In this document: positions 20,891 through 31,560 of the stretch, one piece after another | Layout of the letters: each line of letters starts with the position of its first letter | Numbering within the stretch: position 1 is the stretch's first letter | DNA from: Myotis daubentonii | Taxonomy: Eukaryota > Chordata > Mammalia > Chiroptera > Vespertilionidae | Assembly: GCF_963259705.1 (NCBI RefSeq) | Contig: NC_081849.1 | Span: 60,856,093-60,920,092, forward strand | Direction of reading: 5' to 3' | Length of the DNA: 64,000 bases | The notes under the pieces: generated by a model | The model's input: only the letters and a program-made list of their open reading frames with translations | What the model was told of the DNA's origin: nothing | Database searches by the model: none | Made by a program: the position numbers and the translations under genes

Positions 20891-21519
20891 GCCAAGCGTT
20901 GATTAATCCCACCAATCTAAACAGACCCCAGAAATTAGATTGTGGAAACTATAGATTCATATGCATAGCTACCCGCGCGCGGCCCCTCCCCCCCCTTCTT
21001 CAAGTAAAACAACCTCTCTCTTATATGAAGAAGAGGGAACTAATCTCTGTGTTTGGGGATTGGAAAGATACCCAACCTTAGCCCATCAGGGTCATTCCCA
21101 AGATTTGTGCTTAATCCTTTCTCTCTGGAAATATAGGCTATAAAGCAGAATATATCCCTGGGCACCATATGATGCCATCTAATTTACCAGAGAAAAGAAA
21201 TTTTCAGAGAATAAAGCCAATACAGGAAAAAGAAAATTTGGGACATAGAGAGAGAGGAGATTGGAAGTGGGGGAAAGTGGAAAAACAATGAGAAAAGAGA
21301 AAGTTAGAGACAGTGTAGAAGAAAGAGACAGCCAGAGAGACCAAGATTTCAATGAACATTTGACATTCGGTCTTCCAAATGTCTTCACTCTAAAGTCTTC
21401 ACTCTTCTGGACTCTTCAGCTACATGCCCAAAGATTTCTATTTTCTTCAGCTAGATGAGGTTGTCATCCTGTCACTGTGAAAAAGAATCATCTTATTAGT
21501 CAATCATCTTATTGAGGTC
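20891..21519. other. Unassigned DNA, purine-rich centre
   Basis: Includes a purine-rich stretch (21240-21350). Short open frames on both strands have no recognisable product. Confidence 0.45.
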
Positions 21520-21797
21520 CTAGAGACCTAGTGCATGAATTCGTGCACGGGTGGGGTCCTGTAAAAGCCTAAGCAACTATTACGACCAGAACGACTGGTC
21601 GACCAGTTGCTATAATGCGCACTGACCAACAGGAGGCTGATGCTTAGTGTGGGTGCTGCCCCCTGGTGGTCAGTGCACTCCCACAGCTAACCTTCCATGG
21701 CCCCTCCCCCCAGCCAACAGTTTCCCCTGATAGGCCTCCATCACCGGCCAGGCCTAGGGACCCCACCCATGCATGAATTGGTGCACTGGGCCTCTAA
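21520..21797. mobile_element. Fold-back Helitron (second example)
   Basis: Left ctagagacctagtgcatgaa and right gtgcactgggcctctaa are Helitron 3' termini facing opposite ways; arms gggtggggtcc / ggaccccaccc pair. The centre carries the family's ctggtggtcagtgcactccc. Confidence 0.8.
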
Positions 21798-21821
21798 TAC
21801 CTCAATAAAGTTGGGAGAAAA

Positions 21822-22035
21822 TATAATTTACAATTTTTTGATATGCTTTTATTGATTTTAGAGAGGAAGGGAGCGGGTTAGAGAGATAGAAACATCGATG
21901 AGAGAACCATCGATCGGCTGCTAGCCTGCAACCCAGGCATATGCCCTGACAGGAAATCAAACCACAACCTCCTGGTTCATGGGTCAATGCTCAATCACTG
22001 AGCCACACAGGCTGGGCTATAATTTATAATTTTTT
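21822..22035 (-). mobile_element. Ves SINE with 18-bp target duplication
   Basis: Body 21840-22017, ending ccacacaggctgggc. Duplication tataatttacaatttttt / tataatttataatttttt (one mismatch). Confidence 0.9.
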
Positions 22036-23300
22036 AATAAAGCAATAAAGGAATGGCATTGATGATAAAGTGTTTTTTAAAAAAATAAACATTTGATGAG
22101 CATATTCACCTTATGTTTCTAATCAGATAAAGGAAGAAGCTAAGCTCTATAGCAACCTTCCTTGCCTTGACATTTGAACATGCCCTTGACCATGCAATAG
22201 ATTAGGTTGTGAAATCTAAAGTGGAACTCAATTACAATCTTTCCTCCATGGCTCTTGCTACAGAGAATTCCAAAAAAGTAAAGTTGACTCTGATGTAGTT
22301 TCTCTTCAGCGTGTTCCCTTACAGGTTCTCATTGCTTACCAGTATGTGCAAGGGAGAGAAAAATCATCTGATACATTTTAATGTTTAAAGGTTAATTAAC
22401 TTGTATTTTATTCCTTCCAGTAAGATAACCATTTTTCATAAGGGTTAGCACCAATAGTTAATCTAAAAAATTGCTTATCTAATGGTGAAATTACAAGGAC
22501 TATAGTGTATAGATGAGGAAGATATTTTGTGTCAAGGAAATTATTCTCCTGTTCATATGGGGAGCTATAAAAGTGAAATTTTAGGTACCAGAAGGATGTG
22601 CTCTTATTATATTATTAAAGATCCAGATATGTGGTCATGGAGGATATCAACACATTCTTTGTTTCTTAGAGCAGAACAAGGTACAGAATTTCACAAAAAT
22701 AATTTATAATTATTTCTGCCGAGTTCCTTCAAAATCCAGACACATTAATGTTCCAATTCCCCTTGACTTACTGCCCTCAGGGACTTTTACGAGCAGGCCA
22801 TTCTTTACTATCTGGGCACATACGAGATCAGAAAATGAATGTTTGAGCCTTAAATCTGAACTGTGCTTAATTAAAGTAAAATCATATATATGATTTCTGT
22901 TCATTCAAGTCACAAGGCATGCCAACAGGAAACTAAGCAAATGGCGGATTTACACAATTAAATAATCAAACCATTTTGTGAAAATAAAAAGATCATTGAC
23001 AAGTCTGAATTTCTGGAGTTTAAAGATAATATAGATGTTTTTTGGACATATTTTCATGATGTACTTTCAGTGAAAATCCTCTTTCAGATGCTCTCCCCTC
23101 TTCTTGATCTCTCTCTCTTTTTAAAATCCCTCTCTATTTTCTATTCTGTTTTCATTTTTCCTTTTCCTTCCATTGTCCCCTCTTCCCACCTCCTCCTTCA
23201 GTCAATTAATTGGTTTGTATTTACTGGGAAGCTAATTGGTTCCAGGCACTGGGCTAAACACTGGGGATTAAAGATGAAAAGGCAAAGTGCCTGCTATAGT
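22036..23300. other. Unassigned AT-rich DNA
   Basis: About 1.2 kb; no gene or named repeat supported. A pyrimidine-rich stretch lies at 23085-23210. Confidence 0.5.
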
Positions 23301-23544
23301 ACTTTTCAATTGCTCAGTAACAAACTACCACAAATTTAGTGGCTTAACCCAACATCCATTGACTAGCTCCCACCTCTGTGTCAGAAGTCCATCATGGTGT
23401 GGCAAGAATCTCTGCCCAGATCTCACACAGTCAGATCCAGGTGTCAGCCAGGCTGGGACTTCAGGGACAGCTTCTGAGGACAAGTACAGTTGCAAGTCCA
23501 TTCATGATTTTGGCAGAATTCTGTTTCTTGCATTTATAGGACAG

Positions 23545-23808
23545 AGGTTCTGGTTTCTTTCTTTTTTTTTTTCTTTTTTTTTTAAATATATTTTATTGAT
23601 TTTTTACAGAGAGGAAGGGAGAGGGATAGAGAGTTAGAAACATCGATGAGAAACATCGATCAGCTGCCTCCTGCACATCTCCTACTGGGGATGTGCCCGC
23701 AACCCAGGTACATGCCCTTGACCGGAATCGAACCTGGGACCTTTCAGTCCACAGGCCAACGCTCTATCCACTGAGCCAAACCGGTTTCGGCAAGGTTCTG
23801 GTTTCTTT
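23545..23808 (-). mobile_element. Ves SINE with 16-bp target duplication
   Basis: Body 23561-23792, with gaatcgaacctgggacc and gagccaaaccggttt. Perfect duplication aggttctggtttcttt at 23545-23560 and 23793-23808. Confidence 0.93.
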
Positions 23809-23964
23809 ACTGTCTTCTGGGGCCTCTCTCAGCTCTTAGAGCCACCCACATTCATTTTCAAAGGGCTCCTCCATCTTCCAGCTAGCAATAGTGTGTTGAA
23901 TACCACTCATGCTTTTTATATCTCTGCTTCCTCTTCAGAAAACTCTACTTTTAAGGGTTTATGT

Positions 23965-24233
23965 CAGTGATTTTAGCTGATATGCCATAAGAATTTTTAA
24001 AACATGCAATATCTGACTATTTAGTCAGGAGCAATTATGTGTTTTCCCATAGATTGTCAAATAAAATAAAAAAAAAAAGACAACAGCCAACACAATAGCC
24101 GTCCAGTGTGAACGAATCAAAATTATACCTATTTTGGGGGGCAGATGGGCAAAAAAAAATATTTTTTGGTGTGCCGCAAAATTTCAGTAATTAGTTTTGT
24201 GTGCCGTGAGATGAAAAAAAGTAAAAATCGCTG
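23965..24233. mobile_element. hAT MITE
   Basis: Inverted ends cagtgatttt / aaaaatcgctg and partly matching 8-bp flanks (gtttatgt / acttatgt). The same family is at 14470. Confidence 0.75.
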
Positions 24234-24679
24234 ACTTATGTAATTACCAAAAACTGAATTCTGCCAAAATCATAAATGCATTTGCAACTGGACTTGTCCT
24301 CAGAAGCTGTCCCTGAAGTGCCAGCCTGGTTGATTCCTGGATCTGACTGTGTGAGATCCTGGGCAGAGATTCCTCCACGCCATGATGGACTGCTGACACA
24401 GAGTTAGGAGCTAGTCAATGGATGTTGGGTTAATCTACTAAATTTGCGGTAGTTTGTTACATTGGACCGCCCCAGCTAATCCAGTGTAATTTTCCTATAA
24501 AACAAAACATAATTCAGGAGTGATAGCTTATCATATGCACAAATCACTAGGACTTGACCAGGGCATTGTAGGGGTCCATTGTAGAAATTCTATCTATTAC
24601 ATCTACCATCTAGGTGCTCACAATCTAGTGGGGACAAACAACAGCATCACAATAAGATAACTGTACAAAGAGAGTGGGG

Positions 24680-25078
24680 TAAATAAAATGTGCTATGTAT
24701 ACACAATTTAATATTATTCACTCAGGCTACAATATAGATGAACCTTGAAGACATTATGTAAGTGAAATAAGCCAAACACAAAAAGACAAATGTTGTGCGA
24801 TTCCACTTACATGAGGTACCTAGAATAGACAAATTCATAGAGACAGAGTAGAATGAGGTTACCAGGGGCGAAGGGAGAGGTAGTGGGAGTTGGTGTTTAA
24901 TGGGTCAGAGTTTCTGTTTGGGATGGTGAAAGTGTTCTGGAAATGCATAGTGGTGATAGCCGTACAACATTGTTAATATACTTAATAGCACTGATGTACA
25001 CTTAAAAATAGCTTAAACGGCAAGTTTCATGTTATATATATTTTGCCACAGTAAAAGGAAATTAAAATGTTGAAAAAA
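24680..25078 (+). mobile_element. Old L1 3' end
   Basis: Text such as gatgaaccttgaagacatta, aataagccaaacacaaaaag, gaaagtgttctggaaatgca and an A-rich end: the 3' end of an L1 like that at 34336. Confidence 0.75.
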
Positions 25079-25469
25079 ATAGAGTGGGGACATAGAAAAA
25101 GAGCAGCATAATCTGCTCCTGAAAGATCAAAGTGCCAGATTGGGTCGGAGATATCAGATGCATGTGGGCGACAGGGAGGGTGTGGCCTGCGCAGTTGGGA
25201 GGTGTAGTGTCATAATTTCAGTTCCCTTTTTGGCCATCTTGAACCTACAATAACTTATTCATTTTGTCTAGATATTGCCTTCCTTTCTTACACAGGCTGC
25301 CTGGAAAGAAAGCCATATTTAGTCATCATTGGTTGCCGTAAAACCTGAGTGTTGGCGGTAGAGGTGTAAATGACATAACTGCTATTTGTTAATGTCACAC
25401 TGGTGACCCAAACTCACCATGTTTCTAGGAAATAAAAGAGAAGGAAACACAGAGACTGAACACTACTCT
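25079..25469. other. Unassigned DNA
   Basis: No gene or repeat recognised. Confidence 0.4.
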
Positions 25470-25605
25470 ATGCTGGGCTCTGCACTTCCTCACAGAGCAT
25501 TGATGTCTCACTATAACTCTGCCAGTGTATCCCCAGTTTTGTCAATACAGTAATTGAGGTTTTGAGAGTTTAGATAATTTCTCCCATGTCAGGTAGCTAG
25601 GAAGG
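25470..25605 (-). mobile_element. MIR fragment (probable)
   Basis: Reversed MIR-like order: cttcctcacagagcattgat, ttgaggttttgagagtttag, cccatgtcaggtagctagg. Confidence 0.5.
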
Positions 25606-25953
25606 TGAAGCGCCTTCCCACATCAGAGTCTTGTTCCCTCTACCTTGAATGTCTGTCTTCTTGCTCAGCACTATCATCACCGCCACCCAGCCACACACAC
25701 ATCTGCCACATATTCTCCATCTACTTCCTACCCCTTATTAAGCAGGGTTACCATGTTCAGATATATAGATTATGTTCTGCAAAAGGCCCAGGAGCACAAT
25801 TCACATAGATTACAATGTATAGTGCTCAACTTGCACAAACACACAGGCTAGCCTCTCTCATCGTTTTGGCTTAGGGGTTACTTCTCTAAATATGTAGATC
25901 ATAATGCTTAACATGCCTATGGTATCTACAGAGCCATAATTTGTACTAGATGA

Positions 25954-26421
25954 CTGTACTGAATTAAATAATGCCCCCCCCCCAAAAAAAATTCAGATCC
26001 ATCTGGAACCTCAGACTATGACCTTACTTGAGGATAGAATTTCTGCAGGTGTCATTAGTTAAGATGAGGTCATACTGGATTAATGTAGGCCCAACATTTG
26101 AATGACTGGTATCTTTATAGGAGAAAGGAGATTCACACACAGAGACAGAGGAAAAATAGGAGAAAAGAAGGCCATGTGACAATGGAGGCATGGATGGGAA
26201 TGATGCATTTGCCAGTCAGGGAACACCACGGATTGCTGGCAACCACTAGATTTTAGGCAGAGGCAAGGAAGGATTCTTCTCTATAGCCTTTGGAAGCAGA
26301 GTGGCTCTGCAGACACATCTATTTCAACCTGGACTCCACAACTATAAACAAATAAATTTCTATTGTCTTAAACCATCCAGTTTCTGACACTTTGTTACAG
26401 CACTCTTAGGAAACTCATATA
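25954..26421 (+). mobile_element. MLT1-type MaLR LTR
   Basis: Diagnostic text: ctgaattaaataatgcccccc, tatgaccttacttgaggata, ggtatctttataggagaaag, aataaatttctattgtctta aaccatccag, and tttgttacagcactcttagg aaactcatat. Confidence 0.85.
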
Positions 26422-26822
26422 ATAATCTTTCCTATAACATCTTAAGGCCAAGTTAATGCTAAGTGCTATGACAAATAAACTTCAGATTTCCAGTAGCTTA
26501 TTAATAGAAGTTTGAGACTATGTAGTTATAGACTACTGCAGGTTTCCACATATGTTGGTGACTGTCTTCCACATGGTGATTCGGTGACCCAGGCTCTTAT
26601 TATCTTGTATCTCCACTATTGTCTGTGGAAAGAGAGAGTTTGGGACACATACCCATTTTAAACCCTGCAAAGTTCCTTGTCCAATAATTTACACATAGTT
26701 GGGATTTAATACATATTATTTGTGTGTGCCCATATATCTGAATGAATTAGGAAACATTCAGAATAAAGAGTTATGGTAGCTGTAATTTGAATGTAAGTGA
26801 TCATATCGGCCAGATTCAACTA

Positions 26823-26864
<42 letters not shown>

Positions 26865-27905
26865 TTGTTTATGGGGTTTGTACAGTGACATTTTCTGTTT
26901 GTAAAGAAATCAGTCACCTCCTAATTTTCAGCATCTGTAATGCTCTGCATTCAACAGTGCAAAAGGACTACGTGTCAGAGGAAGTGATAGCACTCTAGTT
27001 ACATGCAACTTACTCAGGATTTTGCACAATGGTTTGCCATTTGTCAATGCTAACATGCTCCTCAGCAAAAAAAGCCACATCAGATGACTTATGGTTTCCT
27101 TCTCACTCTCCGAGCAGCAGTAACCCACGGCCACATCTAGTTAGGGCAGAGTCGTTAACCACCGTTAAAGACTCAGTTCTGACGTGGAAACTCTTTAGCA
27201 GCTCTTTGGCAGAAGGCTGAAATATCTTGTTTGCTCAGTGTCAAATTAATTTGGTTCACTCCTGTGGGACTGCTTGGAGCAAAGTGAAGTTATTGGGGCC
27301 TGCAAAGTGTAGTAAATGGACTCCTAGAAAAACTCCTTCAATGTCAGGCAACTGAATATGTGTGCAATGAAAATTTAAAAATATGTATGAATATATGGTG
27401 ATAAATCAAGGTGTATTCTTAACTAGATGGAAGTCTGATCATGGTTCTGCTCTTTTTTCCACAAAATAGGTAGAGCTTTGTTTTTCTCCCATGAGGAGCA
27501 GCACCTTATGATGCCACATAATTCCAAGAGATATCAGAAAGTAATCCCCTCTGTTTTCTCGTGAGTTTCAAGAGCTAATCCCTGGGGGAAAGGGAAGAAT
27601 TTTGTGATTTATCAGCTGCCTTGTTTAAACACTTCACAAGTGAATTATTGCAATCTGCATGAGGCATTCAAAATAACAACTCTCTTTCAGCAGCAACCAT
27701 CATTCTGTCACTGAAGAAGAGTACAGGGAAATATGACCAGCATAAAGTGGCAGTCCTTTTCTTGAAGCCAAGAAGCAATTTTTAAAATCATTAAATTGTA
27801 TCACAAGTCACTATATTAAAAGTGGAACACTTGATCAGAGAAGGGACACAGTTAAATGGAAACAGTTGACATATATTACTTTTACAAGTGGGACTGACAA
27901 ATTTT
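26422..27905. other. Unassigned DNA with a (GT)n run
   Basis: A (GT)n microsatellite lies at 26823-26859; the rest shows no gene and no named repeat. Confidence 0.5.
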
Positions 27906-27908
27906 AAT

Positions 27909-28358
27909 AGTTAAGATTTTTTCTTTTATTTATTTATTTTTTTTTAGAGAGAGAGAGAGGTAAAGGAGAGAGCGAGACAGACAGACAGACAGACAAACAC
28001 CAGTGTGGCCCAGTCAGGGCACTTGCCTGGGTTGTGGGCTTAGTCCCCAGTGTGGGGCATGCAGGAGGCAGCTGATTGATGATTCTCTCTCATCATGGTC
28101 TTCCTTTATCTTTCTCCCTCTCCCTTCCTCTCTGAAATTAATAAAAACATATTTTTAAAAAAAGAGAGAGAAAGCGAGAGAGAGACATCAATGTAAGAGA
28201 GATATATTGATTGGTTGCCTCCCACACGTGCCCCAATCAGGGATCAAATCTGCAACCCAGTATATGCCCTGACCTGGAATCGAACCTTTGACCTTCCAAT
28301 GCATGGGACAACTCTCCAACCAATGGAGCCACACTGGCCAGAGTGATGGTTAAGATTT
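27909..28358 (-). mobile_element. Ves SINE interrupted by an opposite Ves SINE
   Basis: Outer reversed copy (27922-28002 and 28160-28345) between gttaagatttttt and gttaagatttct. A forward copy (28003-28160, starting in the middle at agtgtggcccagtcaggg, ending aataaaaacatattttta) sits inside it. Confidence 0.8.
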
Positions 28359-28585
28359 CTTACAGTCAGGAGATCTCTTTGAACAGGGAAGAGAAATTTT
28401 TCTATTGTCATTCTTACATACTTTTTGTCACTGCCATTATACTTTACATAAAAGATGAACCTAAAGGACAATTTGATATAGTCCTTAGTGGAACAATACT
28501 GGTTGTCTATTGTTCTATCCAGGTAGAGGGATTAAAATTTGCTCCTACCTGCTTGGTAGAAAGAAGCTCAAAATAAAAATGAGAA

Positions 28586-28789
28586 GCCCTGGCCCATGAG
28601 GCTCACTTGATTTAGTGTTGTCCTATGCAACAAAAGGTTGCCAGTTTGATTCCTGGACAGGGCACATGCCCACGTTGTGGGTTCAATCTCCTGTCAGGAT
28701 GCGTACAGGAGGCAACTGATCAATGATTCTCACATCGATGTTTCTCTCTCCCTCTTCCTGCCCCCCTCTCTCTAAAATTAATAAAAACA
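28586..28789 (+). mobile_element. Ves SINE
   Basis: Head gccctggcccatgaggctcac, B box cagtttgattcctggacagg, tail aaattaataaaaac. Two Helitrons then sit in its A-rich tail. Confidence 0.88.
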
Positions 28790-29424
28790 TCCTATCTAAT
28801 AAAAGAGTAATATGCAAATTAACCGTCACTCCCTCACTCCATAACAAAGATGGCGGTGGCCACGGAGCTGGAGTGAGCAGGAGGCTTAGGTGGCCCCTGG
28901 TAATAGAGGAAGCCAAGCTTCCTGCCTGCCCTGCTGGCCCTGAGCTCCACTCAAGGCTACAAAGTTTCAATTATAGAAAATAAATAAATCCCAGATACCT
29001 GCTTCCAGCCAGTGTGGCCTCTGCTCAAGGACGGGCTGGGAACCTGGGTTGCCAGGGGCAACCCAGGCTTCGAGCCGGACCAAGGCAACAAAGTTTCAAT
29101 TTAGAAGTTAAATAATTCCCAGTTACCTGCTTCTAGCCCGCAGGTGTGGCCAGCCTATAAACAGCCCTCAGCCCCTCACCCAGGCTGGCCAGACACCCCA
29201 GGGGGGACCCCCACCCTGAAGGGGCTGTGGCCAGCCTGCAAACAACCATCAGCCCCTCACCCAGGCTGGCCACACCCCCATGGGGTGAGGGTCCCCACTG
29301 GGGGGCTTGGCCAGCCCTCAGTCCCTCACCCAGGCTGGCCAGGCACCCCAGCAGGACCCCCACCCTGATCCGGGACACCCTTCAGGACAAACCAGCTGGC
29401 TCCCACCCATGCACCAGGCCTCTA
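28790..29424 (+). mobile_element. Helitron, first of a head-to-tail pair
   Basis: 5' end tcctatctaataaaagagta after an A; 3' end accaggcctcta directly followed by the next element's tcctat. It lacks the final G of CTAG. The interior has tandem repeats (see 29140-29375). Confidence 0.85.
29140..29375. repeat. Tandem repeats of about 75 bp inside a Helitron
   Basis: Three units built on tggccagcctgcaaacaacc / atcagcccctcacccaggct and ggacccccaccctga, with small indels. The unit also gives open frames on both strands that are artefacts of the repeat. Confidence 0.8.
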
Positions 29425-29895
29425 TCCTATGTAATAAAAGGGTAATATGCAAATTGACCCTAACAGCAGAACGACTGGGAATGACTGGTCACTATGACAC
29501 ACACTGACCACCAGGGGGCAGACACTCAATGCAGGAGATGCCCCCTGGTGGTCAGTGCACTCCCATAGGGGGTGCTCTGCTCAGTCACAAGCCAGGCTGA
29601 CGGCTGCCAGCACGTGCTAGCAGTGGTGGTGGGAGCCTCTCCCACCTCCTCAGCAGCACTAAGGATGTCCGACTGCAGCTTAGGCCTGCTCCCCGCTGGC
29701 AAGTGGACATCCCCTGAGAGCTCCCAGGCTGCCAGAGGGATGTCTAACTGCCGGCTTAGGCCCGCTCCCCCAGGGAGCAGGCCTAAGCCAGAAGGTGGAC
29801 ATCCCCCGAGGGGTCCCAGACTGCGAGAGGGCACAGCCCAGGCTGAAGGACACCCCCCCCCCAAGTGCACAAATTTTTGTGCACCGGGCCTCTAG
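29425..29895 (+). mobile_element. Helitron, second of a head-to-tail pair
   Basis: 5' end tcctatgtaataaaagggta, 3' end gtgcaccgggcctctag followed by T. Carries the family sequence ccctggtggtcagtgcactc and paired interior blocks (gcttaggcccgctcccc / ggagcaggcctaagc). Confidence 0.9.
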
Positions 29896-29988
29896 TATAA
29901 TATAAATAAATGAATAAATAAAATTAGAAAATCCAGCCAACTTCAGTGATACCAGGGGAAGTAAAAAAAAAAATTACTATGAAAACTG

Positions 29989-30215
29989 CCCAACCAGTGT
30001 GGCTCAGTGCTTGAGCTTTAACCTATGAATGAGGAGGTGATGGTTCGATTCCTGGTCAGGGCACATGCCCAGGTTATGGGCTCAATCCCCAGTGTTGGGT
30101 GTGCTGGAAGCAACCGATCAATGATTCTGTCTCGTCATTGATATTCCTATCTCTCTCGCCCTTCCTCTCTGAAATCATTGAAAATATTTTTAAAAATTAA
30201 AAAGAATACCATGAA
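29989..30215 (+). mobile_element. Ves SINE
   Basis: Head ccaaccagtgtggctcagtg, B box tggttcgattcctggtcagg. Flanks actatgaaaac / accatgaaaac. Confidence 0.9.
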
Positions 30216-30365
30216 AACAATAAAGTGTACTCATTATAAATTGTCATGGAAATATCACCTTGTACTCAATTAAGAAAGAAATGTGAAGAATGACAGATTT
30301 CCACAAGATAGTATGAGTTTTGTAGTACTGATTAGATTCCTAAAGACACTATTGCTTATTGAGTA

Positions 30366-31001
30366 CTAGGGGCCCGGTGCACGAAATTCGTGCACTGGGT
30401 GTGTGTTGGGGGGAGTGTCCCTCAGCCTAGCCTGCCCCCTCTCACATACTGGGAGCCCTCAGGCGTTGACCCCATCACCCTCCAATCACAGGATCGGCCC
30501 CTTGCCCAGGCCTGACGCCTCTGGCCTAGGCGTCTGGCCCGGGCAGCGGGGAACTGCAGCTGCAGCAGCCCCGTGATCGTGGGCTTCGCTTTAGGCCCAG
30601 GCAAGGGACCCCTAGCTCCTGGGACTGCCAGCTTCGACCGTGCCCAGCTCCCATCGCTGGCTCCACCCCTACTTCCTGCTATCACTGGCCAGGGCAGCAA
30701 AGGCGCCTGATTCTCCGATCATGGCTGGGGGGCAGGGCAAAGGCGGCCCCAGGGCCGCCTTTGCCCTGCCCCCCAGCTCTTAGCTCCCCCCTGGGTTTCC
30801 GATCACTGTCAGTGGCAGGGGGCTTCTTCCTGCTTTCCCTTTCGCCTCCCTGCATTGTGCCTACATATGCAAATTAACCGCCATCTTGTTGGCAGTTAAC
30901 TGCCAATCTTAGTTAGCAGTTAATTTGCATATAGCCCTGATTAGCCAATGAAAAGGGTAGCTCGTACGCCAATTACCATTTTTCTCTTTTATTAGTGTTG
31001 A
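30366..31001 (-). mobile_element. Helitron with strong hairpins
   Basis: Reversed 3' end ctaggggcccggtgcacgaa at left; reversed 5' end ctcttttattagtgttga at right; flanked by A and T. Contains a perfect 25-bp stem (30724-30777) and a nested palindrome (30865-30932). Confidence 0.87.
30724..30777. repeat. Perfect 25-bp inverted repeat, 4-base loop
   Basis: Arm 30724-30748 (gctggggggcagggcaaagg cggcc) is the exact reverse complement of 30753-30777, with loop ccag. GC-rich. Confidence 0.95.
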
Positions 31002-31074
31002 TTATATAGGTATCAGGCACTACCCTAAACACTTTATAAATTATCACTAATAACCACCAACTATTATATAAGTA

Positions 31075-31350
31075 CTAGAGGCCCAGTGCGTGAAATTTGT
31101 GCCCTGGGGGATGTCCCTCAGCCCAGCCTGCACCCTCTCCAATCTGGGACCCCTCAGGGGATGTCTGACTACCAGTTTAGGCCCAATTCCTGTGGTATTG
31201 GGCCTAAACCGGCAGTTGGACATCCCTCTCACAATTCGGGACCACTGGCTCCTAACCGCTTACCTGCCTGCCAGCCAGATCACCCCCGTAACCACTCCCC
31301 TGCCAGCCTGATCGACTCCTAACTGCTCCCCTGCCAACCCGATTGCCTGC
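31075..31350 (-). mobile_element. Truncated Helitron
   Basis: Reversed 3' end ctagaggcccagtgcgtgaa at left; C-rich interior as in the copies at 12231 and 62082. The 5' end is lost where a SINE begins. Interior blocks (agtttaggcccaattcc / gggcctaaaccggcagtt) are inverted repeats. Confidence 0.82.
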
Positions 31351-31560
31351 ATTGGATAGAGCCTCGGCCTGAGGACTGAAAGGTCCTGGGTTCAATTCCA
31401 GTCAAAGACACATGTCCGGGTTGCAGGCTTGATCCCCAGTAGGGGGCATGCAATAGGCAGCCTATCAATGATTCTCTCTCATCACTGGTGTTCCTATCTC
31501 TCTCTTCCTCTCCCTTCCTCTCTGAAATCAATTTAAAAAAATATTTTTTAAAAAAAGGTA
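31351..31560 (+). mobile_element. Ves SINE, 5' truncated
   Basis: Starts inside the tRNA-like head at ttggatagagcctcggcctg and continues to atcaatttaaaaaaatattt. Confidence 0.87.

Larger units (their letters stand above)
23305..24465. repeat. Inverted pair of an old LTR-like repeat around SINE and hAT insertions
   Basis: Arms 23316-23527 and 24249-24460 are reverse complements of about 212 bp, roughly 90% alike by eye (gtaacaaactacc... / ...ggtagtttgttac). The text resembles MaLR/MLT1-type LTR ends, but I am not sure of the family. The spacer holds more of the left copy, a Ves SINE and an hAT MITE. Confidence 0.75.

Noticed and set aside
29133..29895. Overlapping ORFs on both strands in GC-rich Helitron interiors (also 47086-47924, 37104-37712, 62106-62333)
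   Set aside because: High GC and internal repeats keep frames open by chance; no protein family resemblance.
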